Part shown: positions 43,241 through 51,669 of the stretch, piece after piece
How the letters are laid out: each line of letters opens with the position of its first letter
How positions within the stretch are numbered: the first letter of the stretch is position 1
Assembly (NCBI GenBank): GCA_963800475.1
Contig: CAWDAZ010000004.1
Span: forward strand, 620,001 to 684,000
Source: Palsa-465 sp963800475
Lineage (GTDB): Bacteria > Actinomycetota > Thermoleophilia > Solirubrobacterales > Solirubrobacteraceae
Length of the DNA stretch: 64,000 nucleotides
Direction of reading: 5' to 3'
Position numbers and translations under genes: made by a program
The notes under the pieces: generated by a model
What the model was told of the DNA's origin: nothing
Database searches by the model: none
What the model saw: the letters and a program-made list of their open reading frames with translations, nothing else

Positions 43241-44230
43241 GTGACTGATCAGCGAATCGAGAACGTGATCATCGTCGGGAGCGGTCCGGCCGGCTACACG
43301 GCCGCGCTGTACACCGCCCGCGCGAACCTCGAGCCGCTGGTGATCGAAGGGTTCGCGTGGGGGGGGCTGCTCCAGCAGACCACCGACGTCGAGAACTACC
43401 CCGGGTTTCCCGACGGGATCATGGGCCCGCCGCTGATGCAGAAGTTCCGCGACCAGGCGGAGCGGTTCGGCGCCCGGCTCGAGACCGACGACGCGACCAC
43501 GATCGAGCTGTCGCGCGACGGCGGGCTCCACAAGGTCCACATCGGCGGCGACGTCCACGTCGCGAGGGCCGTGATCCTGGCGATGGGCGCCCAGCACCGC
43601 AAGCTCGACGTTCCCGGCGAGGCCGAGCTGGCGGGGCGCGGTGTCAGCTACTGCGCTACGTGCGACGCGGCGTTCTTCAAGGGCGCGCCGACGCTGATCG
43701 TCGGCGGCGGCGACTCCGCGATGGAGGAGGCGATGTTCCTCAGCAAGTTCGCCGAGAAGGTTGCGATCGTCCATCGCCGCGACGAGTTCCGGGCCTCGAA
43801 GATCATGCTCGAGCGGGCCCGCGCGATCGACAACATCGAGTGGGTGACGCCCTACGTGGTCGAGGAGTTCCTGCCGGGCGACCAGGGCTCGCTGAGCACC
43901 GCGCGGCTGCGCAATACGGAGGACTCGAGCGCCCGCGACGTCGAGATCACCGGCGCGTTCATCGCGGTCGGGCACGAGCCGCAGTCGCAGCTCGTCGAAG
44001 ACCAGGTCGACACAGACCCGGCCGGCTACGTCATCACCCAGGGCAAGTCCACGCTTACCAACATCCCGGGCGTGTTTGCGGCCGGCGATCTGGTCGACCA
44101 CACCTACCGGCAGGCGATCACCGCGGCCGGGAGCGGTTGCCAGGCCGCGCTCGACGCCGAATGGTTCCTGCGCGACAGCCCTTTCCCGCTTGACCGCGAG
44201 CAGAGCGACATCGCGGCCTCGGCCTCCTAG
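43241..44230 (+). CDS. trxB: Thioredoxin reductase
   Basis: 329-residue FAD/NADPH flavoprotein. FAD-binding VIIVGSGPAGYTAALYTARA is at the start, the redox pair is CATC (C138, C141) in VSYCATCDAAFF, the NADPH-binding VGGGDSAMEEAMFL follows, and the C-terminal FAD loop is VFAAGDLVDHTYRQAITAAG. No thioredoxin gene is adjacent. The GTG start is supported by the promoter position. Confidence 0.95.
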   Translation: MTDQRIENVIIVGSGPAGYTAALYTARANLEPLVIEGFAWGGLLQQTTDVENYPGFPDGIMGPPLMQKFRDQAERFGARLETDDATTIELSRDGGLHKVHIGGDVHVARAVILAMGAQHRKLDVPGEAELAGRGVSYCATCDAAFFKGAPTLIVGGGDSAMEEAMFLSKFAEKVAIVHRRDEFRASKIMLERARAIDNIEWVTPYVVEEFLPGDQGSLSTARLRNTEDSSARDVEITGAFIAVGHEPQSQLVEDQVDTDPAGYVITQGKSTLTNIPGVFAAGDLVDHTYRQAITAAGSGCQAALDAEWFLRDSPFPLDREQSDIAASAS

Positions 44231-44234
44231 GCCC

Positions 44235-44867
44235 TCAATACGGACAGCCGTTCATCGGGCCCTGATTGTGGGAGGGCGCCAGCGCGCCCAGCCGCAGCCC
44301 GAAGTCCTGCGTCCACGTGCCGCCGCCGTACCGGCCGACCGATGCGGCCCTCGCGCCGGTCCCGACGTTGCGGAACGCTGGGTTGAGGATGTTGTGGCAG
44401 TGGTCGCTGCTGGCCATCCATCCGGCGACCACGTCGCTCGGGGTCTGAAAGCCGGCGGCGATGTTCTCGCCGGCCGTCTGCCACACGTAGCCGGCCGCGC
44501 TGATCCGGCGCGCGAACGCATCGCCCGGGCCGTGCGTGAACTGGCCGGTCCGCACCATCGTGTTCGTCCACGACTGCGCCGAGCTGTTCAGCTGGGCCGA
44601 CGCGGCCAGCGGCGGCAGGCCACGGCTGGTCCGCTGGTGGTTGACCAGGCACAGGACCGCCGCGCGGAGCGTCTGCAGCGACGCGGAGCCTGCCGTCGCA
44701 TCGGTCCCCGCGCAGCGGGCCGGCGGCTTCGGCGCCGCGAGCTGCACCCGATGATGGCGGTGGCGCTTGCGGTGGACGGTACCCCCGGCGCTCGGCGCGA
44801 GCGCGAGCACGAGCACCGCGGCGATGCCGACGGCGGTCAGAGCGGTGCTGTGCGCGAACCTGGACAA
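44235..44867 (-). CDS. Secreted CAP (SCP/PR1)-domain protein
   Basis: 210 residues with signal peptide (VGIAAVLVLALAPSAGG), a basic His/Arg-rich linker, then the CAP domain (about 75-210): LVNHQRTSRGLPPL, AQSWTNTMVRTGQFTHG, AGENIAAGF, WMASSDHCHNIL and the end GGGTWTQDFG. Histidine and Glu positions of the CAP cavity are kept. Four cysteines may form disulfides. TTG 44867 follows AGGGGG. Role outside the cell is unknown. Confidence 0.9.
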   Translation of the reverse strand: MSRFAHSTALTAVGIAAVLVLALAPSAGGTVHRKRHRHHRVQLAAPKPPARCAGTDATAGSASLQTLRAAVLCLVNHQRTSRGLPPLAASAQLNSSAQSWTNTMVRTGQFTHGPGDAFARRISAAGYVWQTAGENIAAGFQTPSDVVAGWMASSDHCHNILNPAFRNVGTGARAASVGRYGGGTWTQDFGLRLGALAPSHNQGPMNGCPY

Positions 44868-44920
44868 AGCGCCCCCTGGATCGGTGCGGTCCCCTCACCG
44901 AGATTGTCGGTCGGGGTGCG

Positions 44921-44940
44921 CACCGGCTTGAGCGCCGGTG
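44921..44940 (-). terminator. Hairpin after ALDH gene
   Basis: Perfect 7-bp stem CACCGGC / GCCGGTG with loop TTGAGC, 6 nt past the aldehyde dehydrogenase stop on the minus strand. No U-tract, so termination is likely but unproven. Confidence 0.5.
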
Positions 44941-44946
44941 TCCGGC

Positions 44947-46437
44947 TCAGCCGAGCTTGGTCCAGACCGTCTTGGTCTCGAGGTACGCGTCGAGACCCTC
45001 GTGGCCGTGCTCGCGGCCGAGCCCCGATGCCTTGTAGCCGCCGAAGGGCGCTCCGGGGTCGGCCTCGCCCCAGCAGTTGATGTACACCGAGCCGGCCTTC
45101 AGCATCGCGGCGAGCTGGTGGGCGCTCGACAGTGAGCTGGTCCAGACGCCGGCCGCGAGCCCGTAGGCGGTGTCGTTCGCCCGAGCCGCGACCTCCTCGA
45201 GCGACTCGTACGGAAGCGCCACCAGCACCGGTCCGAAGATCTCCTCGCGCGCGATCTCGAGGTCGTCGCTGGTCGCCGTGAACAGGGTCGGCTCGATGAA
45301 ATAGCCCGGCTCGTCGCCGCCGTTGCCGCCAGCCAGCAGCTCGGCGCCCTGCTCTCGCCCGGACTCGATGTAGGAGCGGACGCGCTCGTGCTGCTCGGCC
45401 GACACGACCGGCCCGAACATCGTCTGCGGGTCGAGCCCGGGGCCGACCTTCGCCTTGCGCGCCTGCTCGGCCAGCGCGCCGACCACCTGGTCGAACTGAT
45501 CCTTGTGGACGAACAGCCGGCTGCCGGCGTTGCAGGCCTGGCCGGTGTTGAAGTAGATGCCCATGAACGACCCCGCGATCGCGGCCGGGAGGTCGGCGTC
45601 GGGGAGGATGATGTTGGGCGACTTCCCGCCCAGCTCGAGCGTCAACCGCTTCAGCGCGCGCCCCGCCTTGGCGCCGATTTCTCTTCCGACCTCGGTCGAC
45701 CCGGTGAACGCGATCTTGTCGATCCCCGGGTGGTCGACGATCGCGGCGCCCGTGTCGCCCTCGCCGGTCAGGACGTTGATCACGCCCGCGGGAATCCCCG
45801 CTTCGAGCGCCAGCTCGCCGATCCGGAGCGCCGTCAGCGGCGTCTGCTCGGCGGGCTTCAGGACCACCGTGCAGCCCGCCGCCAGCGCCGGAGACAGCTT
45901 CCAGGCGGCCATCAGCATCGGGAAGTTCCAGGGGATGATCTGCCCGCACACACCGACGGGCTCCTTCCGCGTGTAACAGTGCATGCCGGGGTTGCGCACC
46001 GGGATCACGTCGCCGCGGATCCGCTCCGCCCAGCCGGCGAAGTGCCGCAGCCACGCGATCGTCTGGTTGACGTCGACGATCCGCGCGAGCTTGACGGGCT
46101 TGCCGTTGTCGAGCGCCTCGAGCTCCGCGAGCTCGTCGGCGCTCGCCTCGATCAGGTCGGCGAGCTTGTTCATCAGCCGGGCGCGCTGGGCCGCCGGCGC
46201 CTTCGGCCACGGTCCCTCTTCGAGTGCCTTGCGCGCCGCCGCGACCGCGTGGTCGACGTCTTCGGCGCCCGCGTGTGCAACGTCGGCGATCGGCTTGGCG
46301 GTAGCGGGATCGAGCGTCTGGAAGATCCGCCCGTCGGCGGCCGGAACGCGCTCGCCGTCGATCAGCAGCAGGTGCCGGCGCGATGCGAATTCCCGCGATG
46401 ACTCGGAGAGCTGCTCGGGGAGGGTGGTCACGGACAT
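44947..46437 (-). CDS. NAD(P)-dependent aldehyde dehydrogenase
   Basis: 496 residues. Active-site Glu is in LTLELGGKSPNI, catalytic Cys in NTGQACNAGSR, with IIPWNFPMLMAAWKLSPALA (cofactor and fold), AFTGSTEVG, REEIFGPV and FGGYKASGLGREHG typical of the ALDH1-like branch. GGAGGTTCCCG precedes ATG 46437. It follows the alcohol dehydrogenase by 17 nt, so an alcohol-to-acid path is suggested. Confidence 0.94.
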   Translation of the reverse strand: MSVTTLPEQLSESSREFASRRHLLLIDGERVPAADGRIFQTLDPATAKPIADVAHAGAEDVDHAVAAARKALEEGPWPKAPAAQRARLMNKLADLIEASADELAELEALDNGKPVKLARIVDVNQTIAWLRHFAGWAERIRGDVIPVRNPGMHCYTRKEPVGVCGQIIPWNFPMLMAAWKLSPALAAGCTVVLKPAEQTPLTALRIGELALEAGIPAGVINVLTGEGDTGAAIVDHPGIDKIAFTGSTEVGREIGAKAGRALKRLTLELGGKSPNIILPDADLPAAIAGSFMGIYFNTGQACNAGSRLFVHKDQFDQVVGALAEQARKAKVGPGLDPQTMFGPVVSAEQHERVRSYIESGREQGAELLAGGNGGDEPGYFIEPTLFTATSDDLEIAREEIFGPVLVALPYESLEEVAARANDTAYGLAAGVWTSSLSSAHQLAAMLKAGSVYINCWGEADPGAPFGGYKASGLGREHGHEGLDAYLETKTVWTKLG

Positions 46438-46454
46438 CGGGAACCTCCAGTCGA

Positions 46455-47489
46455 TTACGGCTTGAGCACGATCTTGAGCGCCTCTCGGCGATCGTAGATC
46501 CGGTACGCCTCGGCGGCGTCGTCGAGAGGCATGTGGTGGGTGACGAGCGGCGTCGGGTCGAGCGTCCCGTTCTCGAGCATCGCCAGCACCCGGTCCACGT
46601 GGCCGATCACGTTCGCCGGCCCGGCCTTGAGCGTCAGGCCCTTGATCCACACGAGCCCCATGTGGACCTCGGCGCGCTCGGCGTACACGCCGATCGCGAC
46701 GACGGTCGCGGTCGGGCGGGCGAGGCGGATCGCGAGCTCGAGCGCGTCCGGATGGCCGACGGCGTCGACGGCGACCGCGACGCCGCGGCCGCCGGTCAGC
46801 GTCTTCGCGACGTCGCGCGGGTTCTCCGCGGTCAGGTGCACCGGAACCGCGCCGAACTGCCTGGCGATCGCGAGGCGGTCCTCGACGGTGTCGATCGCGA
46901 GCACCGGACCGGCGCCGGCGGCGACTGCCGCCTGCACCGCGCACAGCCCGACCGGGCCGAGCCCCATCACCGCGACGCTGTCGCCCGGTTCGACGTCGCC
47001 TTCGGAAATCGAGTGGTACCCGGTCCCCATCACGTCGCCGGCGAACAGCGCGATGTCGTCGGCGACCGAGTCGGGGACCTTGCGCAGCGTCATGTTCGCG
47101 TCGGGGACCAGCGCCTGCTCGGCCTGCGTGCCCTGCAGAGCGCCCATGTTCGCGCCGTGGCCAAAGGTCCGCTTGCGGTCGCACTCGTGGTAGTTGCCGC
47201 GCATGCACTCGAAGCACGTCCCGCAGGCGGTGTGGAAGCAGCCGAGCACCCGGTCCCCGGCCGCGACGCGGGTCACCCCGTCGCCGGTCGCGAGCACGGT
47301 GCCGACGAACTCGTGGCCGAGCGTGAAGCCGGGCTCGATCTTGACGCGCCCGTGGTAGATGTGGAGGTCCGAGCCGCACACGCCGCTGGCCTCGATCCGC
47401 ACGATCGCGTCGGTCGAGTCCTGCAACTCGGGGTCGGGACGCTCTTCGACGCGCACCTCGCCGGGCGACTGAAAGGTGACTGCTCTCAT
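46455..47489 (-). CDS. Zinc-dependent alcohol dehydrogenase (MDR family)
   Basis: 344 residues. The catalytic zinc site includes SGVCGSDLHIYHG and GHEFVGTV. The structural zinc lobe has four Cys in CGTCFECMRGNYHEC. The NAD-binding motif is VMGLGPVGLCAVQAA. The tail FGHGANMGALQGTQAEQAL region is like formaldehyde- or glutathione-independent dehydrogenase relatives, but the substrate is uncertain. It lies between ALDH and 3-hydroxyacyl-CoA dehydrogenase genes. Confidence 0.93.
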   Translation of the reverse strand: MRAVTFQSPGEVRVEERPDPELQDSTDAIVRIEASGVCGSDLHIYHGRVKIEPGFTLGHEFVGTVLATGDGVTRVAAGDRVLGCFHTACGTCFECMRGNYHECDRKRTFGHGANMGALQGTQAEQALVPDANMTLRKVPDSVADDIALFAGDVMGTGYHSISEGDVEPGDSVAVMGLGPVGLCAVQAAVAAGAGPVLAIDTVEDRLAIARQFGAVPVHLTAENPRDVAKTLTGGRGVAVAVDAVGHPDALELAIRLARPTATVVAIGVYAERAEVHMGLVWIKGLTLKAGPANVIGHVDRVLAMLENGTLDPTPLVTHHMPLDDAAEAYRIYDRREALKIVLKP

Positions 47490-47492
47490 GCC

Positions 47493-49091
47493 TCAGTCAT
47501 ACCGGAAGAAGCCCTCGCCCGTCTGGCGCCCGAGTCGCCCCGCGAACGCGAGGCGGCTGAGCACCGGGGCGGTGCGGTAGCGCTCCTCGCGCCGCTCGTC
47601 GTACAACCCGTCGAGCACGGCCAGCACGTGGTCGAGCCCGATCTGGTCCGCCCAGCCGAGCGGGCCGCGCGGGTAGTTGAGCCCGTGGACCATCCCCGCG
47701 TCGATGTCCTCGGCCGACCCGACGCCCTCGCCGAGCGCGAACGCGCACTCGTTGATCACCTGGCAGACCATCCGCCCGAGCACCAGGCCGGGGGCGTCGT
47801 TCACCCACACGACGTGCTTGCCAAGCGTGCCGAAGAACCGTTCGGTGGCCTCGGCGGCAACGCCGGTGCTGTCCGGGCCCCTGGTCAGCTCCACGAGCTT
47901 CGCCTCGGCGAGTGGCGGGAGCGCGTGGAAGCCGACCGCCCCGCCGCCCGGGTCGAGCGTCGTCAGCGAGCCGGCCGTGCAGCAGATCGCCTGGGGCCCG
48001 CCCTCGAGCGGGACGTCCGGCTCCTCGCCGCCGAGCAGGTCGAGGATCAGCTCGGGCGGCTCGCGGTCGCCCGCCTCCTCGGGGTCGAGCACGTCCCAGC
48101 CGGCTGCCGCGGCCGCCTCGCGCAGCTCGAACGCGAGTGGGGTGGAGCCGGCGATCACGACATTGCCCTGGCCGCCGCCGACCGGCAGCGGATCGGGGTC
48201 GGGCTCGCGATAGGCGTCCGTCCCTGCCGAGTAGTCGTAGTACCCGCGCCCGCCCTTGCGGCCGGTCCGCCCAGCCGCGACGAGCTTGACAGGGAGCTGC
48301 GCGGGGCGCCAGCGAGGCTCGCCGAAGCTCTGCTCATAGAACGACTTCGAGACGTCGAGGCCGACGTCGACGCCGACCAGGTCCGAGAGCTCGAACGGTC
48401 CCATCCGGAAGCCGCCCTCGATCCGGCAGATCCGGTCGATCTGCTCGATCGTCGCGACCCGCTCCTGCAGCACCCGCTGGCCTTCGAGCCCGAACGGGCG
48501 GTTGCAGCGGTTGACGAGGAACCCCGGGCCGTCCGCGGCGTCGATCACGACCTTGCCCATCGCCGCTCCGGTCGCCCGCGCCACCTCGAGCGCGTCCTCA
48601 GCGGACTCCTCGCCGGCCACCACCTCGAGCAGGCGCATCAGCGGCGCGGGGTTGAAGAAGTGCATCCCGACCACCCGCTCCGGGCCCTTCGCGGCGCTTG
48701 CAACTGCGGTCACGAGCAGCGATGAGGTGTTCGTTGCGAGCACGCACGTCTCGGACACGACCTCGTTCGAGAGCGCCGCGAACAGATCGTGTTTGAGCTC
48801 GAGCCGTTCGGGGGCCGCCTCGATCACGAGCTCGCACGGCGCGAGCTCCGCCAGCGCGGGCGCGCCCTCGAGCCTCGCGGCCGCCGCGGCGGCGTCCTCG
48901 CTGCTCCACCGTCCTCGCTCCGCGCCGCGCTCGAGATGCTTGCGAATCTGCGCCAGCCCCCGCTCGAGCGCCTCGGGAATCGGGTCGTGCAGCAGCGTCC
49001 GGGCGCCGGCCAGGCACGCCAGCTGCGCGATTCCGGCGCCCATCGTGCCGGCGCCGGCGACGCCGATCGTGTCGGGACGTTGGGCGGCCAC
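47493..49091 (-). CDS. 3-hydroxyacyl-CoA dehydrogenase (long form)
   Basis: 532 residues. NAD-binding GVAGAGTMGAGIAQLA is at the start, the catalytic region is NTSSLLVTAVA and VGMHFFNPAPLMRLLEVVAG, then a C-terminal domain with FLVNRCNRPF and GPFELSDLVGVDVGLDV. A second, PaaH-like C-terminal half repeats the pattern with APGLVLGRMVCQVINE and GRQTGEGFFRYD at the end. The GTG start is 3 nt after the acyl-CoA dehydrogenase stop, so they are one operon for fatty-acid or aromatic-acid beta-oxidation. Confidence 0.94.
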   Translation of the reverse strand: MAAQRPDTIGVAGAGTMGAGIAQLACLAGARTLLHDPIPEALERGLAQIRKHLERGAERGRWSSEDAAAAAARLEGAPALAELAPCELVIEAAPERLELKHDLFAALSNEVVSETCVLATNTSSLLVTAVASAAKGPERVVGMHFFNPAPLMRLLEVVAGEESAEDALEVARATGAAMGKVVIDAADGPGFLVNRCNRPFGLEGQRVLQERVATIEQIDRICRIEGGFRMGPFELSDLVGVDVGLDVSKSFYEQSFGEPRWRPAQLPVKLVAAGRTGRKGGRGYYDYSAGTDAYREPDPDPLPVGGGQGNVVIAGSTPLAFELREAAAAAGWDVLDPEEAGDREPPELILDLLGGEEPDVPLEGGPQAICCTAGSLTTLDPGGGAVGFHALPPLAEAKLVELTRGPDSTGVAAEATERFFGTLGKHVVWVNDAPGLVLGRMVCQVINECAFALGEGVGSAEDIDAGMVHGLNYPRGPLGWADQIGLDHVLAVLDGLYDERREERYRTAPVLSRLAFAGRLGRQTGEGFFRYD

Positions 49092-49094
49092 CGG

Positions 49095-50255
49095 CTAGCT
49101 CGGGACCAGTGCGTTGATCCCGGTCAGCGACCGTCCGATGATCAGCTTCTGGATCTGCGAGGTGCCCTCGTACAGGGTGGTGACCCGGACGTCGCGCAGG
49201 TAGCGCTCGACCGGGTAGTCGTCGACATAGCCCGAGCCGCCATGTACCTGGATCGCCGTGTTCGCGCACTCGATCGCCGACTCCGTCGCGTACAGCTTCG
49301 CGATCGAGGTCTCGGTCGTGTTGGGCTTGCCCTGGTCCTTGAGGTAGCCGGCCCGCCACACCAGCATCCGGGCCGCGTCGGTCTTGACCGCGATGTCGGT
49401 GAGCATCTCCTGGACGAGCTGGAAGCTCGCGATCGGCCGCCCGAACTGCTGGCGCTCCTTGGCGTACTTGACCGACGCGTCGAGGCATCCCTGGCAGATC
49501 CCCACGCAGCCTGCCGCGACGCTGTAGCGCCCGGAGTCGAGGTTGCTCATCGCGACCTTGAACCCGTCGCCGACGTTGCCGAGCAGCTGGTCGTCGGTCG
49601 CCTCCACGTCGTCGAGCGCGATCTCCGCCGTGTCCGAGCCGCGCAATCCGAGCTTGTGGTGGATCACCTGCGGCTTGAAGCCGGGCTGGTCGGTGTCGAC
49701 GAGGAAGCAGGCGACGCCGCGATGGCCCTTGTCGGGGTCGGTTTGCGCGAACACCAGCGCCACCTTCGCGTGGTTGGCCATCGAGATGAACATCTTCGAG
49801 CCGTTGATCACCCAGCCGTTGTCCGTCTTCTTCGCGCGCGTCTTCTGATTGGCCGCGTCGGAGCCGGTGTCGGGCTCGGTCAACGCGAAGCAGCCCAACC
49901 ATTCCCCCGAGCAGAGCTTCGGGAGGTAGTGCTGCTTCTGCTCCTCGGTGCCCCATTTCAGGATCCCCGAGCAGACCAGCGAGGTCTGGACCGAGACGAC
50001 CGTCCGCATCGCCGAGTCGCCGCGGCCGACCTGCTCGACGATCAGCCCGTAGGTGAGGAAATCGAGCCCGGCGCCGCCATACTCGCGGGGGACGATCGCG
50101 CCGAGGTAGCCCTGGTCGGCGATCTTCTGCACGAGCTCGAGGTCGAAGTGCTCGTTTCGATCGTTCTCGCGCGCGCGCTCGACGATCTCGTTGTCGGTGA
50201 AGTCGCGCGCGGTCTCGCGGACCAGGCGCTGCTCGTCAGTAAGAGAGAAGTCCAT
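49095..50255 (-). CDS. Acyl-CoA dehydrogenase
   Basis: 386-residue FAD enzyme introducing the alpha-beta double bond. MDFSLTDEQRLVRETARDF starts it, then CFALTEPDTGSDAANQKT (FAD-binding), RQQFGRPIASFQLVQEML, AIQVHGGSGYVDDYPVERY and the catalytic base Glu in TLYEGTSQIQKLIIGR. A -10-like TAGCGT (50270 to 50265) ends 9 nt before ATG 50255. It heads the four-gene oxidation operon. Confidence 0.95.
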   Translation of the reverse strand: MDFSLTDEQRLVRETARDFTDNEIVERARENDRNEHFDLELVQKIADQGYLGAIVPREYGGAGLDFLTYGLIVEQVGRGDSAMRTVVSVQTSLVCSGILKWGTEEQKQHYLPKLCSGEWLGCFALTEPDTGSDAANQKTRAKKTDNGWVINGSKMFISMANHAKVALVFAQTDPDKGHRGVACFLVDTDQPGFKPQVIHHKLGLRGSDTAEIALDDVEATDDQLLGNVGDGFKVAMSNLDSGRYSVAAGCVGICQGCLDASVKYAKERQQFGRPIASFQLVQEMLTDIAVKTDAARMLVWRAGYLKDQGKPNTTETSIAKLYATESAIECANTAIQVHGGSGYVDDYPVERYLRDVRVTTLYEGTSQIQKLIIGRSLTGINALVPS

Positions 50256-50264
50256 GGCTCCGGC

Positions 50265-50287
50265 ACGCTACCGCAGGGCAGTACGCT
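50265..50287. promoter_or_regulatory. Divergent -10 elements, acyl-CoA dehydrogenase and cyclase-fusion genes
   Basis: Minus strand TAGCGT (50270 to 50265) lies 9 nt before ATG 50255. Plus strand TACGCT (50282-50287) lies 8 nt before ATG 50296. The two are 11 bp apart and are near inverted copies (ACGCTA / TACGCT). Confidence 0.5.
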
Positions 50288-50295
50288 GGCGCTCG

Positions 50296-51669
50296 ATGGC
50301 CCCTCCGATCAGATACGCGCGCAGCGGTGAGCTCCACATCGCCTACTGGGAGTACGGCGACGGGCCGATCGACCTGCTGTGGGTCCCGACCTGGATCTGG
50401 GAGAGCGAGTTCGTGTGGGAGGAGCCGAACGCGGCCAAGATGTTCGAGCGTCTGGGCTCGTTCGCGCGGGTGATCACGTTCGACCGCCGGGGGGCGGGGC
50501 TGTCGGATCCGGTGCTTGGAGCGCCGACGCTCGAGGAGCAGATGGACGACGTGGTCGCCGTGATGGACGCGGTCGGCTCCGAGCAGGCCGCCGTGCTGGC
50601 GATGCTCGAGGCGTGCTCGATGGCGTCGCTGTTCGCGGCGACCCATCCCGAGCGCACACGGGCGCTTGTGCTCTACGAGGGGATGGCGCGCCTGAGCGCC
50701 GCGCCCGGTTATGAGTGGCCGCTGACCCGGGAGGAGCGCGAAGCGCTGGCCGACGCCGTCGGAGCGAACTGGGGAAACGGCGACATGGTGCTGACGCTGG
50801 CGTATGACCCCTACGACCGGCTGCGCGAATGGGCGGGCCGGCTCGAGCGGCTCGCGGCCAGCCCCGCCACCGCCATGGCCTGCTATCGGATGCAGAACGA
50901 GATCGACGTCCGGCCGGTGCTGCCCTCGATCCAGGCGCCGACGCTGGTGATCCATCGGACCGGCGACCGCAACATCGACATCCGTCACTCCCGGTACTTC
51001 ACCGAGCACATCCCCGACGCGCGGCTGCTCGAGCTGCCGGGAGAGCACTCACTTCCGTTCGGCCCCGGACAGGACGAGCTGGCCGATGCGATCGAGGAGT
51101 TCCTGACCGGCGCGCGCCGTGTCGCGGATCCGGAGCGGGTGCTCGCGACCGTGATGTTCGGCGACATCGTCGATTCGACCCGGCGCGCGGCCGAGCTCGG
51201 TGACCGCCGCTGGCGGGAGCTGCTCGAGGCGTTCGGCCGTGCGGTCGACGCGCAGCTGCGCGAGTTCCGGGGGCGCGCCGTGAAGCACCTCGGCGACGGG
51301 GTGCTCGCGACGTTCGACGGACCGGCTCGGGCGATCAGCTGCGCGCACGCGATGCGCGAGCTGGCGCTGAGGGAGTTCGACCTCGAGGTGCGGGCCAGCC
51401 TTCACACTGGGGAGATCGAGCTGATCGGCAACGACGTGGGCGGTATCGCCGTCCACATCGCTGCGCGGATCATCGGGGCGGCCGAGCCGGGCGAGCTGCT
51501 GGTCTCGAACACGGTCAAGGACCTCGTGGTCGGCTCCGGAATCGAGTTCGAGGATCGCGGCGAGCAGGAGCTCCGCGGCGTGCCCGGATCGTGGCGGCTG
51601 TGGGCCGTGCCGGAGGTTGACCGGGCCGCCCTTGGGCGAGCGGCCCGGTCCCTCCTCCCGCAGGCCTAG
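50296..51669 (+). CDS. Degenerate alpha/beta hydrolase fused to class III adenylate cyclase
   Basis: 457 residues. Residues about 1-275 form an alpha/beta hydrolase (FDRRGAGLSDPV; THPERTRALVLYEG; PTLVIHRTGDRNI). Where the nucleophile elbow Gly-x-Ser-x-Gly is expected the protein reads AMLEACSMA, so the Ser is Leu104 and both glycines are lost. The cyclase domain (about 285-450) looks intact: VMFGDIVDST (metal Asp), GRAVKHLGDGVLATFDG (Lys and second Asp), VGGIAVHIAARI. The hydrolase part is therefore probably a ligand-sensing domain. Intact hydrolase-cyclase fusions are known in actinobacteria; the lost nucleophile is the odd point. Confidence 0.9.
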   Translation: MAPPIRYARSGELHIAYWEYGDGPIDLLWVPTWIWESEFVWEEPNAAKMFERLGSFARVITFDRRGAGLSDPVLGAPTLEEQMDDVVAVMDAVGSEQAAVLAMLEACSMASLFAATHPERTRALVLYEGMARLSAAPGYEWPLTREEREALADAVGANWGNGDMVLTLAYDPYDRLREWAGRLERLAASPATAMACYRMQNEIDVRPVLPSIQAPTLVIHRTGDRNIDIRHSRYFTEHIPDARLLELPGEHSLPFGPGQDELADAIEEFLTGARRVADPERVLATVMFGDIVDSTRRAAELGDRRWRELLEAFGRAVDAQLREFRGRAVKHLGDGVLATFDGPARAISCAHAMRELALREFDLEVRASLHTGEIELIGNDVGGIAVHIAARIIGAAEPGELLVSNTVKDLVVGSGIEFEDRGEQELRGVPGSWRLWAVPEVDRAALGRAARSLLPQA

